Shown in pieces: positions 18,388 to 27,209 of a stretch of 64,000 nt of DNA. Source of the DNA: Candidatus Thorarchaeota archaeon (GTDB taxonomy: Archaea > Asgardarchaeota > Thorarchaeia > Thorarchaeales > Thorarchaeaceae); NCBI GenBank assembly GCA_021498125.1, contig JAIZWL010000005.1, forward strand, positions 121,449 to 185,448. The letters are read 5' to 3'. A program made the translations under genes and the position numbers. Position 1 is the first letter of the stretch; every line of letters begins with the position of its first letter. The notes below the pieces were generated by a model, which was given only the letters and a program-made list of their open reading frames with translations, was not told where the DNA came from and ran no database searches.

Positions 18388-19464
18388 GTGGGCCGCTCTA
18401 TGGAGATCAGAATTTCACCGGAAATTATGGCTGTTCTTAGAAATAAATGTGGATATACAGTTGAGGAAATAGCAAAAAAATTACGAATTCCTGTTGAAAA
18501 GTTAGAAGAGATGGAAGCGAGCAAAAGGAATTATACGTGGTCACAGATAAAAAAACTTGCAGACATCTATAAGGTTCCTTTAATCATCTTTTTTTCTGAG
18601 AAAATTGACGATGTGCCATCGGTTCCAGATTATCGGATTAATAGGGATAAACAATTAAAATCGGGAGTATTTTTGGCAATTAGACGCGCAAACTTTCTTT
18701 CGGATGAAATTAGTAGGATTTCCAATATCGAAAGTACCATTCCTACTTTTGAAGACATGCCCCCAGATGAATTAGCCATTCGATTTCGGGCCTTTTTAGA
18801 ACCCGAACCTCCTACTACAAAATCAACTTCAGAAATACTTGAATATTACAAAAACCTACTTGAAAAACGGCTACAAATTATTATTATAGAATATCCTCTA
18901 AAAGCAAATGATGTAAGAGCTTTCAGTATACTTTCCAGAGTATCACTTATTGTTCTAAATGAGTCAGATAGACCACAGGTCCGTCTATTTTCGCTATTCC
19001 ACGAAGTGGCCCATCTTCTTTTGAGAAAACATGGTATTTGTTCTATAGATCCAACTCACGAAATTGACGCAACAGAAAAGTACTGTAATAAATTTGCGGC
19101 AGAGTTTTTGGTTCCCACTGCCAAGATCACTGATTCAATTGCAGACAAAGAATATTTCGTGGATCAAGAAATTACAAAACTTGCAAGGAAATATCATGTC
19201 AGTACTCAAGTTATGATGCTTAAACTCCTTAATCTAGAATATATCTCCACAAGACAATATAGAGAATTCAAATCACGGTTTGATGTGAAGAAAATAAAAA
19301 AATCGGGGGGTCGTAGAAACTGGGAACAGACATATGCGAAAAGAGTGGGCAATCTTGTGTTAGATAAGGTATATGACGCATACAGAGCAGGGGTCATCTC
19401 CTTCTTCGAATCAACGAAAATACTTGATGTGAGCCTAAAATATGCGGCTATCCTTCTTGGGTGA
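18388..19464 (+). CDS. XRE-HTH / ImmA-IrrE-type metallopeptidase (COG2856), antitoxin-like
   Basis: 358 residues from GTG 18388 (ATG 18400 also possible). Residues about 10-70 are an XRE-type helix-turn-helix (YTVEEIAKKLRIPVEKLEEM). Residues about 150-300 are a zinc peptidase domain with the HExxH motif in LFSLFHEVAHLLLRK and a downstream helix KYCNKFAAEFLVP carrying the third-ligand Glu. Proteins of this build pair with DUF4411 PIN-like toxins, and that partner follows with a 4-base overlap. It probably represses the module and neutralises or degrades its partner. The gene is clearly AT-rich compared with its surroundings, suggesting horizontal transfer. Confidence 0.88.
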   Translation: MGRSMEIRISPEIMAVLRNKCGYTVEEIAKKLRIPVEKLEEMEASKRNYTWSQIKKLADIYKVPLIIFFSEKIDDVPSVPDYRINRDKQLKSGVFLAIRRANFLSDEISRISNIESTIPTFEDMPPDELAIRFRAFLEPEPPTTKSTSEILEYYKNLLEKRLQIIIIEYPLKANDVRAFSILSRVSLIVLNESDRPQVRLFSLFHEVAHLLLRKHGICSIDPTHEIDATEKYCNKFAAEFLVPTAKITDSIADKEYFVDQEITKLARKYHVSTQVMMLKLLNLEYISTRQYREFKSRFDVKKIKKSGGRRNWEQTYAKRVGNLVLDKVYDAYRAGVISFFESTKILDVSLKYAAILLG

Positions 19465-19967
19465 GATCTTTGGCTGGTGTAATTTACGTCATAGATGCTA
19501 GCTCGATAGTTGAATTGTTTATTCGATATCCTGTTGACAAAAGACATTTTCAAGTGATCTGGCAATCAACTAATAATTTGGTTATTTCGGAACAATTAAT
19601 GTCGCACTATGAAGTATACCGTGAGCTCACTGAGCACCAGACCCAAGTCAGCATATGGTGTAAGCAGCATCGTGGATTATTCATAGAACTTGATTCTGAT
19701 CAAATTAACCTGTTACCCGATGTTCAAGCACAATATGACCCAGAATATTGGAGACGTAACCAACTACAAACCGGACCTTGGGCCGATCCATGGATAATTG
19801 TACTTGCAATTCTATTGAGAATACGAATGAAATCAATTGATGAAACTATAGACGTAAAAATCGTGACTGAGGAGAATCCTACAAAAACAAATAACATCCC
19901 TAAAATCGCAAATCACTTCGGTATTCAATCATTAAAAATTCTAGACTTATTTGACGAAATATGTTAA
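19461..19967 (+). CDS. DUF4411 PIN-like nuclease, toxin
   Basis: 168 residues from GTG 19461, whose bases overlap the stop of the preceding gene (GTGA). The N-terminus IYVIDASSIVELFIRYP has the first catalytic Asp of the PIN fold. The middle GPWADPWIIVLAI and the later DVKIVTEENP supply further acidic residues in the order seen in PIN/DUF4411 proteins. These are usually RNA-cleaving toxins. The linked HTH-metallopeptidase is the expected antitoxin. Codon use is AT-rich like its partner. The module is intact. 19968-20194 downstream holds no gene. Confidence 0.85.
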   Translation: MRSLAGVIYVIDASSIVELFIRYPVDKRHFQVIWQSTNNLVISEQLMSHYEVYRELTEHQTQVSIWCKQHRGLFIELDSDQINLLPDVQAQYDPEYWRRNQLQTGPWADPWIIVLAILLRIRMKSIDETIDVKIVTEENPTKTNNIPKIANHFGIQSLKILDLFDEIC

Positions 19968-20194
19968 CCATATCAGAGACGATTCGGAATCGATTGTGGC
20001 CCTATGTAAAAGGTCGATGAACATGAATGTATTAGGGCCAATTGTTTTGTTTTGTTATCGTATGCTTGCTATATCTGAATGTCCAATGACAAAGAAATGC
20101 ATGAGATGGCTATTGTAATATCTCGCGTGGGCATATAGTTCAGGCAATTGAGTGTGTGGAGATGGTCGCACATGATTTCAAGGCAAATATGAAC

Positions 20195-21064
20195 CTATAT
20201 ACTTGACAGAACATGTTCCACGATCTTCAACATAGATCGTACTTTTTCATCACTATGCACACGTGACTCTAGTATATTCCGAACCTCCGCAAAACAAGGT
20301 CTTGCATCAGGTCCTAGCTCAGCAGGGTTAACAAGTTTACCAAGTTCAACCATGTTCGTGATGTGCCGATCCTGAGCCTCCGGAGGCAGATCATTCAGTC
20401 GAAGAACCCATTTTCGAAGGCGCTCAAGATATTCGATGTTTGCTTCAAGCAGCGCCCTATCGGATTGTACAGGATCGTGTCCAGTCACGAGATAGTCCCA
20501 GTCCATTGAACGGTATTCTACGAGTGTGGCGATATATTGATCAAGGTCCCCATCGGAGATGTAAGGTATTGGCGATTCCACATTGTCGCCTACGAAGAGG
20601 ACCTTGTCCACATGATCAAAACAAGATGAAGAATCATAGGTATGGCCGGGAGAATGAAAGAGTTCTATGGCCCCGTTATCTAGAAAGACCACATCTGTGA
20701 AGATCTGATTCGGAAGGACAAGTTCGATATCACCGCACTTGTGTGAACTGAACTGGACAAGATCACGTTCTCCATTCTTCTCAAGTGCTTCATAACACGA
20801 CTTGTGCGCATAGATGCTATCTGTTGAAAAAACACTGTTTCCCCAAACATGATCATAGTGGTGATGTGAGTTAAAGACTATAATCTGCTGATCATTGTTT
20901 CTGTGTGCTTCAACAAATCTCTTGACATGTTCCATGGGCTCGGGGCCACACGATGTGTCACAGATGACAATCTGATCCGAACCTATGATGAGGTATGTGT
21001 TGTGAAAATACGGATCAGTGAATGAAAAAAGATGACCACGAGATCCAATTGAGCTCTGTTTCAC
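20195..21064 (-). CDS. Metallo-beta-lactamase-fold hydrolase
   Basis: 289 residues. The metal-binding motif is HHHYDHVWG near residue 68 (HxHxDH), followed by SPGHTYDSSSCF near 138, the phosphate/second metal Asp in VLFVGDN near 157, and the closing His in LVTGHDP near 196. These are the five ligands of a dinuclear MBL-fold enzyme. About 80 residues of helices follow. The substrate is not evident; the fold covers thioesters, cyclic dinucleotides, phosphonates and RNA. It is a single-gene transcript. It starts with MKQSSIGSRG, and no signal peptide is visible, so it should be cytosolic. Confidence 0.85.
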   Translation of the reverse strand: MKQSSIGSRGHLFSFTDPYFHNTYLIIGSDQIVICDTSCGPEPMEHVKRFVEAHRNNDQQIIVFNSHHHYDHVWGNSVFSTDSIYAHKSCYEALEKNGERDLVQFSSHKCGDIELVLPNQIFTDVVFLDNGAIELFHSPGHTYDSSSCFDHVDKVLFVGDNVESPIPYISDGDLDQYIATLVEYRSMDWDYLVTGHDPVQSDRALLEANIEYLERLRKWVLRLNDLPPEAQDRHITNMVELGKLVNPAELGPDARPCFAEVRNILESRVHSDEKVRSMLKIVEHVLSSI

Positions 21065-21390
21065 TGGAGATCACGCTTCCTTTGATTACAATGTAATTGG
21101 CAGGTATTTACATATTCCTCGAAAGAGCCACCAAAAGAAATTTCGTCGCACAATGCCAAATTACTCGTCTTTTGAATAGTGATTGAATCTTCAGAGATTA
21201 CAAACGAGTTGCATATTGAAAAATACGGAAGTCATAGAAACGGTTTCGACAGCCCGTTCGAGTTCGGAATAATAGATTAGGTCCTATTTTAGACAGTTGT
21301 AATTTATGATAAATACCGCTCTAATCAGAGGAGCCTTTACATTCATCAAAAATGTTATACAGCTTTGCTAGAACGACTAAATGAGGAATA
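21065..21390. other. Intergenic region between divergent genes
   Basis: 326 bases, AT-rich, between the MBL hydrolase (minus) and the zinc-ribbon gene (plus). It must hold promoters for both, but I see no compelling single TATA box and no gene or repeat. Confidence 0.4.
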
Positions 21391-21693
21391 ATGCGATCAG
21401 GTATATGTCCAAAATGTGGCAGTACGAGAATTGCAGGGCCACACAACCTCCATGCAAGTGACGACCATCTCAAGATTGACCTTCCGGGAATCCGCACGGC
21501 AACGCTGCTTGCTCTAACATGCATGGAGTGTGGATATACGGAGTTGTACAGCGATAAGTATGGCCTTGAGAATATTCGAAGTGCGGGTAGGGTCTATAGA
21601 AGTTCCAATCCGCCTATGACAAAGTGCCCACATTGTGGCGCACCAATTCATCTTGGAGAAACAATGTGCAAAGAATGTGGGTATGAGTTTTAG
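21391..21693 (+). CDS. Double zinc-ribbon protein
   Basis: 100 residues with two treble-cysteine zinc ribbons: CPKCG (residues 6-10) pairs with CMECG (about 49-53), and CPHCG (about 78-82) pairs with CKECG (about 94-98). The first knuckles are separated by 38 residues with a short beta insert (DHLKIDLPG). Small proteins of this kind act as RNA- or protein-binding adaptors or as parts of larger complexes. It is the first of three plus-strand genes (35-base gap, then a 4-base overlap), so it probably works with the two membrane paralogues that follow. Confidence 0.75.
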   Translation: MRSGICPKCGSTRIAGPHNLHASDDHLKIDLPGIRTATLLALTCMECGYTELYSDKYGLENIRSAGRVYRSSNPPMTKCPHCGAPIHLGETMCKECGYEF

Positions 21694-21728
21694 GTTTAAC
21701 TGGCGGTGAAGACGAAGAGGCACAAAAT

Positions 21729-22385
21729 GTGATTAGCGGGGATAACGAGGAGGATTCTGAACCTTCTTCAACAGGCTTTGAAGAATTTCAGCAAGATCTC
21801 AAGAAACGACAGAGGAACCAAATGATCCGTGGCATGTTTCTCCTATTAGGGATGTTTTTGCCATTCACGCTAGTGATCCTCAATGTGTCAGATTTTGTTC
21901 TGCGTGCTGCTTCACTCGTTGTGGGAATAGGAATTTCATTTATTGGAGTCCTACTGATAGGAATGTCTTTTCATATGGATTCGCCTGTTTTCAGAATCAG
22001 GCTACTTTACAAAATAAATCCGAATGTCTTCATCTCTGACAAGTTTGCTGTAACAAAGTATAACGAAGTAATTATTTTTGTACTCTTATCCGGGAATAAT
22101 AATATTTACCTTGCATCGCTCGACTTGCTGAATGCCGTTCGAGCAGATAAAATAAAAATACCTACAAATGTGTCCCCAAGATACGGAAGCATGTATGCAG
22201 GGTTTCAGATCGTAAAACGGAACGGTTTATTCGCGATTCCGACTCCGGAGGGCGTGATTGTTGCTGGGGAATGTAGATTGATCATTGTCCCAGTCATGGC
22301 AAATATCCGACATTTGAACCTTCAAAGTTTCTCAAGAATGCACTTCCTTGAATTAGCTGACCTGACAGAGGCAGATGACCAATGA
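21729..22385 (+). CDS. Two-span membrane protein, paralogue 1
   Basis: 218 residues from GTG 21729. An acidic N-terminus (NEEDSEPSSTGFEEF) precedes two closely spaced membrane helices (about 38-85), then a cytosolic domain of about 125 residues. That domain (FAVTKYNEVIIFVLLSG, then FAIPTPEGVIVAGECRLIIV) is repeated in the next gene (YAVTRFGDGVIFCFLS, then FSIPTPEGVINSDASMLIAI), so the pair arose by tandem duplication. The shared IPTPEGVI word is the best mark of the family, which I do not recognise. Linked to an upstream zinc-ribbon gene. Confidence 0.7.
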   Translation: MISGDNEEDSEPSSTGFEEFQQDLKKRQRNQMIRGMFLLLGMFLPFTLVILNVSDFVLRAASLVVGIGISFIGVLLIGMSFHMDSPVFRIRLLYKINPNVFISDKFAVTKYNEVIIFVLLSGNNNIYLASLDLLNAVRADKIKIPTNVSPRYGSMYAGFQIVKRNGLFAIPTPEGVIVAGECRLIIVPVMANIRHLNLQSFSRMHFLELADLTEADDQ

Positions 22386-23035
22386 AGAAAAAACATACTG
22401 AAGACTTTCAACCAATAGCAATGTCCGAGAGTGAGATCATCGAGAGGCTCGACAGGAATAAAGACAGGCTAATCGCTTTGAGTATTGTCACCGGTGTTGT
22501 TTCACCTCTTTGCTTATGGTATTGTATCAGTACAAACTTATTACAAATGGGGGATTCGTGGAACGCTTATTTTGCAGGATTAGTTTTTGTTTCCTTTGAA
22601 GTTGTGTTATTGCAGAGAGTCTTCAGGATCAAATCGATCAAAACACGAATTAAGATACTCCAGCATATCAGCACTGATGTTGTGATTATGGACAACTACG
22701 CTGTAACAAGATTCGGGGACGGAGTGATTTTCTGTTTCCTGTCTAAAATTAATATGATATATATTACTCAACTCGACTGGCAAAATACAGGTCCTTCTGA
22801 GAGAGTTCAGGTTCCAACTGTATTCTTAGGTTCTGAATTTAGAGAAGCGGCGGGATTCACAGTTGCGGTTCGATTGGGGAAATTCTCAATCCCAACTCCT
22901 GAAGGTGTAATTAATTCAGATGCAAGTATGCTCATTGCAATTCCAATTCGGATGAACAAATCACAGATAGATCGCAGCAATTTCACACGAACACGAATCC
23001 TTGAGATAATTACTAGTCTCGCAAAAGAGACCTAA
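22382..23035 (+). CDS. Two-span membrane protein, paralogue 2
   Basis: 217 residues; the ATG overlaps the stop of paralogue 1 by four bases (ATGA). Same plan: a charged N-terminus (residues 1-35), two membrane helices (about 36-82), and a soluble domain with the IPTPEGVI word near residue 178. The two copies have diverged to roughly a third identity by eye, so the duplication is not recent. Retention as a co-translated pair suggests a heteromeric complex. A perfect 20-base palindrome follows as terminator. Confidence 0.7.
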   Translation: MKKKHTEDFQPIAMSESEIIERLDRNKDRLIALSIVTGVVSPLCLWYCISTNLLQMGDSWNAYFAGLVFVSFEVVLLQRVFRIKSIKTRIKILQHISTDVVIMDNYAVTRFGDGVIFCFLSKINMIYITQLDWQNTGPSERVQVPTVFLGSEFREAAGFTVAVRLGKFSIPTPEGVINSDASMLIAIPIRMNKSQIDRSNFTRTRILEIITSLAKET

Positions 23036-23121
23036 TTGACGTACTTTGATTGCATTATGTCAAGACATAGTTGGTATTACTCATCGTGAATAATCACAGA
23101 AACAAATAGTTAACAAAAAGC

Positions 23122-23141
23122 GGTGTAATTAATTACACCGA
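23122..23141. terminator. Palindromic terminator between convergent genes
   Basis: CGGTGTAATTAATTACACCG is a perfect 20-base palindrome flanked by an A-run on the left (CAAAAAG) and ATTTTCTT on the right, so it can serve as hairpin plus T-run in both directions. It lies between the end of the plus-strand operon and the end of the minus-strand broken gene. Confidence 0.6.
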
Positions 23142-23224
23142 TTTTCTTGAAGTCTAGTTTCTCAGTGTCTGGGAAATAAAAAGAACAGATAGTCAAGAAG
23201 GAATACTCCCTCTTGACTTGTCAA

Positions 23225-24536
23225 TTAGATAGTGAATTTTACACCACAGTTCTCACATTCAACAACATCACCAATAACAAATGACTTTGTGAATGGAGCT
23301 CCACAATTCGGGCATCAAGGTAGATCAAGTTCCGCTGAGGCATCTTTACGAAGTTCACGACCTGCTGCAGAGGCGGAGACCGAAGTGAACTCGTCAGTAT
23401 CTTTGTCAAAAGTTCCTTTTATTTCACCCGAAGCTATCAGAAACAGAGTGGCTCGCCTTACAACGTCAGTAGGAATATTCAAGATTTCTGATAATTCGTT
23501 CATACTCACACGTGGATATGATTTCAGAGCACCCAACACAAGTTCCCTGGTTGTCCCTGTTGAAGACGGAATCTCTTCGGGCATTTCTTCTGCACCGATC
23601 ATACCTGACGGTTCGTGTTTACTAGTCATTTTCCATAGTCCACAAATGACTGCTAATCCTGCAAGCGCCACTATACCGATAATAGTGGTGGCACCAAGTA
23701 CTTGAGGGGTATCAGGCGTTGTTGAACTGACATATGCCGAAGTTGTGGTTGTAGTTGTAGTTGATCCACCAATTCCAGATGTATCAATGTTGATCCCATA
23801 AGAGAAAGTTACTGTATCTACTTCATCTTCAGCTGAAAATACTATGTACCAGTCCCCTGAAGAAGGAATTGTGAAAGAGTCAATAATTGCAATGTGATAA
23901 CCGTCTTTGCGATCGAACTTGGTTGCATAGCCTCCAGATTTCCACGAGTTGTAGTTGGTCTCGTCACAGATAAAAAATTGAGTCCATCATTTGAGAAGAA
24001 TGTAGAGAAGTGCCCTGATAGTACGGTCCCCTTTTGGAAATACCCATGAAGCGCAAAATATTCATCTGGTTCCAAAACCTTAGCATAGCCTGTTTCGTCA
24101 TAGGTTGAGGAAGAATAGTAGGGGGAATTATCATCGTTGATATCGACGCCTAAATCAAATGAAACAGTACTTGAACCGTCTTTGTTGCTGTATACTAAAT
24201 ACCATGAGTCAGTATAGGGGGTAGTGAAAGAAATCCACATAGTATGCATGTTGTCTTTTTTATTATATACAATTGCACTGTAACCTGCTTCCCATTCGCT
24301 GTAATTATCTGCATCACAAATGAAGAAATCTAGACCCATAGTATCTTCATCAGTTTCGATGTACCCTGAAACAGTATCGCCTTTTGATAGGTCGAGTTGC
24401 TGGTATAACCATGATCCTGCTGGAACACTTTGATCCGTGTGTTCTCCGTCCCATGGTAATGCCTGTGCTGGAGATGGACTTGCCGCTAAAAAAATAGTGA
24501 AAAAAAAGCAAAAGCCAATAGGACAGTTTTATGCAT
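23225..24536 (-). pseudogene. Broken receptor-like gene: signal peptide, two beta domains, membrane span, winged helix, zinc ribbon
   Basis: Three lesions split a gene otherwise readable end to end. The ribosome site AGGAGG (24547-24552) and ATG 24536 open a signal peptide (MHKTVLLAFAFF) that shifts frame in A-runs near 24488-24507 before continuing as LAASPSPAQALPWDG. Two tandem beta domains follow (DFFICDADNYSEW and, after a one-base loss in an A-run near 23970, NFFICDETNYNSW). Then come a Thr-rich linker, a membrane helix (TTIIGIVALAGLAVICGLW), a winged helix (MNELSEILNIPTDVVRRA), an in-frame TGA at 23315-23317, and a zinc ribbon CPNCG…CENCG ending at 23225. This would be a surface sensor with a cytosolic nucleic-acid-binding-like tail. 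Confidence 0.7.
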
Positions 24537-24857
24537 TATATGCAAACCTCCTGAAAGAAAATATGGTATAAATTAACAAATGATAAACATATACCTTTCT
24601 GTATACGGCGATTCGTGATTTAAATCGCAGAATCGTTAATCGTTCTACTGTTCCTCTTATAAATTTGCTGGGCGGGCGCGATCCACACGATTTCACCAAT
24701 TTTATTAAAACAAATAGGTAGAATTTTATGTCAAAAGAAAAACTCCTTCTTACAACGCATTATAAATTTACAATTGTTTAGAGATAGTAGGATATATTAA
24801 ACTCAATCTTAGTATATTATCATGGAATTTAGGAACATCAATCGGCGCTGAGAAAGA
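24537..24857. other. Divergent promoter region
   Basis: 321 bases between the broken receptor gene and the first 16-span gene. It is AT-rich except for a short GC block near 24668-24685. TATA-like words TATAAATTTA (24761-24770) and ATATATTA (about 24792) are candidates for the plus-strand gene. No coding frame or repeat was seen. Confidence 0.4.
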
Positions 24858-27095
24858 ATGGCACGAACACATTGGACCAGTATTATTGGAATCCCCATCA
24901 TGCTACTGGCAGTATATGGCTTTTATCTGAGCGGTCCTCCTTGGAACACAGCACGTGGTGCAGCAGCCATATATTCAGTATTGGCATTTCTATTTGTCAC
25001 TTTGACGGCCTCACTCGGTTATCTCCAACGAATCGATGATTCACCGGCTCACATTATTTACTCCATGGCAACAGGGTATTCTGCGGTCGTGTTCGCAGGC
25101 GCCGCAGTCTTCTACACGTTTCAAGCACAATCAATTGCGATACACACACGATCAGCAGGAATTTTTCTCAATCTAGTAGCGTTTGCAAACGCCGGACTAT
25201 TGGTCTTGGGATATGCCTACCGGCTGCAGAAAGCCGTGGCTGAAGATTCAAGACGCTATAGTAAGACTACTAATTCGATCATAGTCTTTGTACTTGCAGG
25301 TATTTTCGTAATGTTCATGTTCATTGCGAGGTCACCGCTGCCAGAGATCTATTTTCTCATAGGTGGCTATGTCGCAGGGGCAATTGCTACAGGATCATTT
25401 CTAATATCAGCGTTAATTTTCTTTCAAAAGCGTAATGAGATGCAACTTCCAGATCCTGTACGACTGTCCAAGTCAATTGTCTTCATCAGCGCAGCATCAT
25501 TTGTTCTTGTGTTAATCCTACCCGGACCCTCATCGATATGGGTCTTCTCGATGGGTTTTATGGCAATAGGACTCATCTATGCTACTGTCGCAGTTGTACA
25601 TCCCTATCTTCTAGAAACAGGAGTGAAAAAACGGATTGCATACTTCTTTGCCATAGGTATCAACCTGATTGTTGTACTTCCGTTTTTGGTGGCATATTAT
25701 ATTGAAGGGCTGGTCCCGGGATTCGTATTTATTGACATCGGATTTTCAACCGTTAATCATATTGGGCTGGCACTTCTTGCTGGGGGATCCGCCTACCTTC
25801 TACATTCACGATCCGCGAAAAGTCCTGCACCATGGCGGTCACCAATAGTATTATTATTTATATTCTGGTGTGTTGCCGAGTTCGCAGTGGGGGTATCTCC
25901 ATTTATCACATCAGTCTATCAGAATAGTGAGACCGTAGTGCCATATATTATTGGAGCAATTGTTTCCACATTGCTACTCACGATCGCGTATGGTCGCACA
26001 CTAGTTCCGAAGCAGGACGTTAATCTTCAACCCACCATGACAACGTATCTATCCATGGTTGCTATTAGCTTTCTTTTACTCATCGGTGGGGAACTCATTA
26101 GTTCCATAGGATCGGTGATCATTCCGATTCAGTATCACACACCTCTTGCAGCCGCATTCATGTTGCTCTTTGGATATGCTGCACTATTTGCTCTCCTCAA
26201 CCTCTCCTTTGCACTTGTAGGCATATATGGGGGACATTTGACTATTGATAGCAATCTTGCAGGACTTAATACAGTGTGGATCATTGGTATTCTATTACGT
26301 GCCAATTTCACTGTTTGGACTGCGGGCTGGTGGATGAGCGAACTTGTCTTTTTAGGAGCCACTATGATCAGCATTCTCTATCTTGTCAAGACCTATGTTG
26401 AAGTTATCGAGAGGCGAAATGATTTCGAGAGTAGAATGAGAATTCAAAAGAACATCTTGACCTCCGAATTGCTCTCGCGACTGAATGTATCTACTGAGAT
26501 CATTGAACGACTGGGAACCGAGAGAATGGTTGACAAACGGCTTGATCTTGTATCAAAATCTCTGAGCGAGCTCTCGAGAGCGGAGGATATTGTCCGTTAC
26601 ATGAATGTCATACTTCTTGGCAAGAAATTTGCCCCCGAGGACTTGTCAAATATCGGCCTTGCTGAGATGATCCAGTCAGTGATCACTCAAGAAATCTATG
26701 GCGTCACTCCCACTATTGAAACGATCGATGATGATTGTTACATTGCCGCCAATACGTTACTTATCGATGCCATCAAGAGCCTCCTCAAGATTACTATATT
26801 GCGCGTAGGAACGGCCAAGGCCATAGAGGTTGTCGTCCAACGTGACGATGACACGACGACATGTATCGCGGATATTTCTATGCGGATCGAGACTGAAAAC
26901 GCAGTAACAAAACGTGATCTTATCTCGCGGTACGTTCAAGGCCCAACAATTGAAGCCACTGAAATATCATATGCCAAGCGTTTGATCGATCTCTTTGATG
27001 CTACGATTCAGTTCACTACGGAGGCAATAGGCGAAGACCAGTTAGAGACCACGATCATCATGCGATTCCCTCTTGCCAAGAATCATGTGCCATAA
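24858..27095 (+). CDS. 16-span membrane protein with a degenerate histidine-kinase-like tail, paralogue 1
   Basis: 745 residues. About 16 hydrophobic helices fill residues 8-520. A cytosolic tail of about 220 residues resembles a histidine-kinase core: a helical-hairpin segment (SELLSRLNVSTEIIERLG, then SLSELSRAEDIVRYMNVIL) and an ATPase-like region (ANTLLIDAIKSLLKITIL, then AYAKRLIDLF-like end). The phosphoacceptor His and the Asn of the N-box are not visible, and no glycine-rich lid is seen. So it is either a pseudokinase or only kinase-like in fold. Its tandem paralogue follows after 114 bases and a hairpin, with the same defects. Confidence 0.7.
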   Translation: MARTHWTSIIGIPIMLLAVYGFYLSGPPWNTARGAAAIYSVLAFLFVTLTASLGYLQRIDDSPAHIIYSMATGYSAVVFAGAAVFYTFQAQSIAIHTRSAGIFLNLVAFANAGLLVLGYAYRLQKAVAEDSRRYSKTTNSIIVFVLAGIFVMFMFIARSPLPEIYFLIGGYVAGAIATGSFLISALIFFQKRNEMQLPDPVRLSKSIVFISAASFVLVLILPGPSSIWVFSMGFMAIGLIYATVAVVHPYLLETGVKKRIAYFFAIGINLIVVLPFLVAYYIEGLVPGFVFIDIGFSTVNHIGLALLAGGSAYLLHSRSAKSPAPWRSPIVLLFIFWCVAEFAVGVSPFITSVYQNSETVVPYIIGAIVSTLLLTIAYGRTLVPKQDVNLQPTMTTYLSMVAISFLLLIGGELISSIGSVIIPIQYHTPLAAAFMLLFGYAALFALLNLSFALVGIYGGHLTIDSNLAGLNTVWIIGILLRANFTVWTAGWWMSELVFLGATMISILYLVKTYVEVIERRNDFESRMRIQKNILTSELLSRLNVSTEIIERLGTERMVDKRLDLVSKSLSELSRAEDIVRYMNVILLGKKFAPEDLSNIGLAEMIQSVITQEIYGVTPTIETIDDDCYIAANTLLIDAIKSLLKITILRVGTAKAIEVVVQRDDDTTTCIADISMRIETENAVTKRDLISRYVQGPTIEATEISYAKRLIDLFDATIQFTTEAIGEDQLETTIIMRFPLAKNHVP

Positions 27096-27135
27096 GAGAG
27101 TTTCATAATCTCTTACAAGACTATGATGTTTTTTC
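27093..27135 (+). terminator. Hairpin terminator between the 16-span paralogues
   Basis: TAAGAGA (27093-27099) pairs perfectly with TCTCTTA (27109-27115) across a 9-base loop, and a run of six T follows about 15 bases later. The stem begins in the last codon and stop of the first paralogue. It suggests that the two paralogues can be transcribed separately. Confidence 0.45.
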
Positions 27136-27209
27136 GACCAGCCCCTGGAAGATAATAGATGATAGGTAATGTACCTACACAATACTTTTCTTTATGATTT
27201 TCTCCATAC

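Noticed and set aside
23315..23317. TGA before the zinc ribbon as a selenocysteine codon.
   Set aside because: The gene has two other lesions and no selenocysteine insertion hairpin was seen, so a nonsense mutation is simpler.
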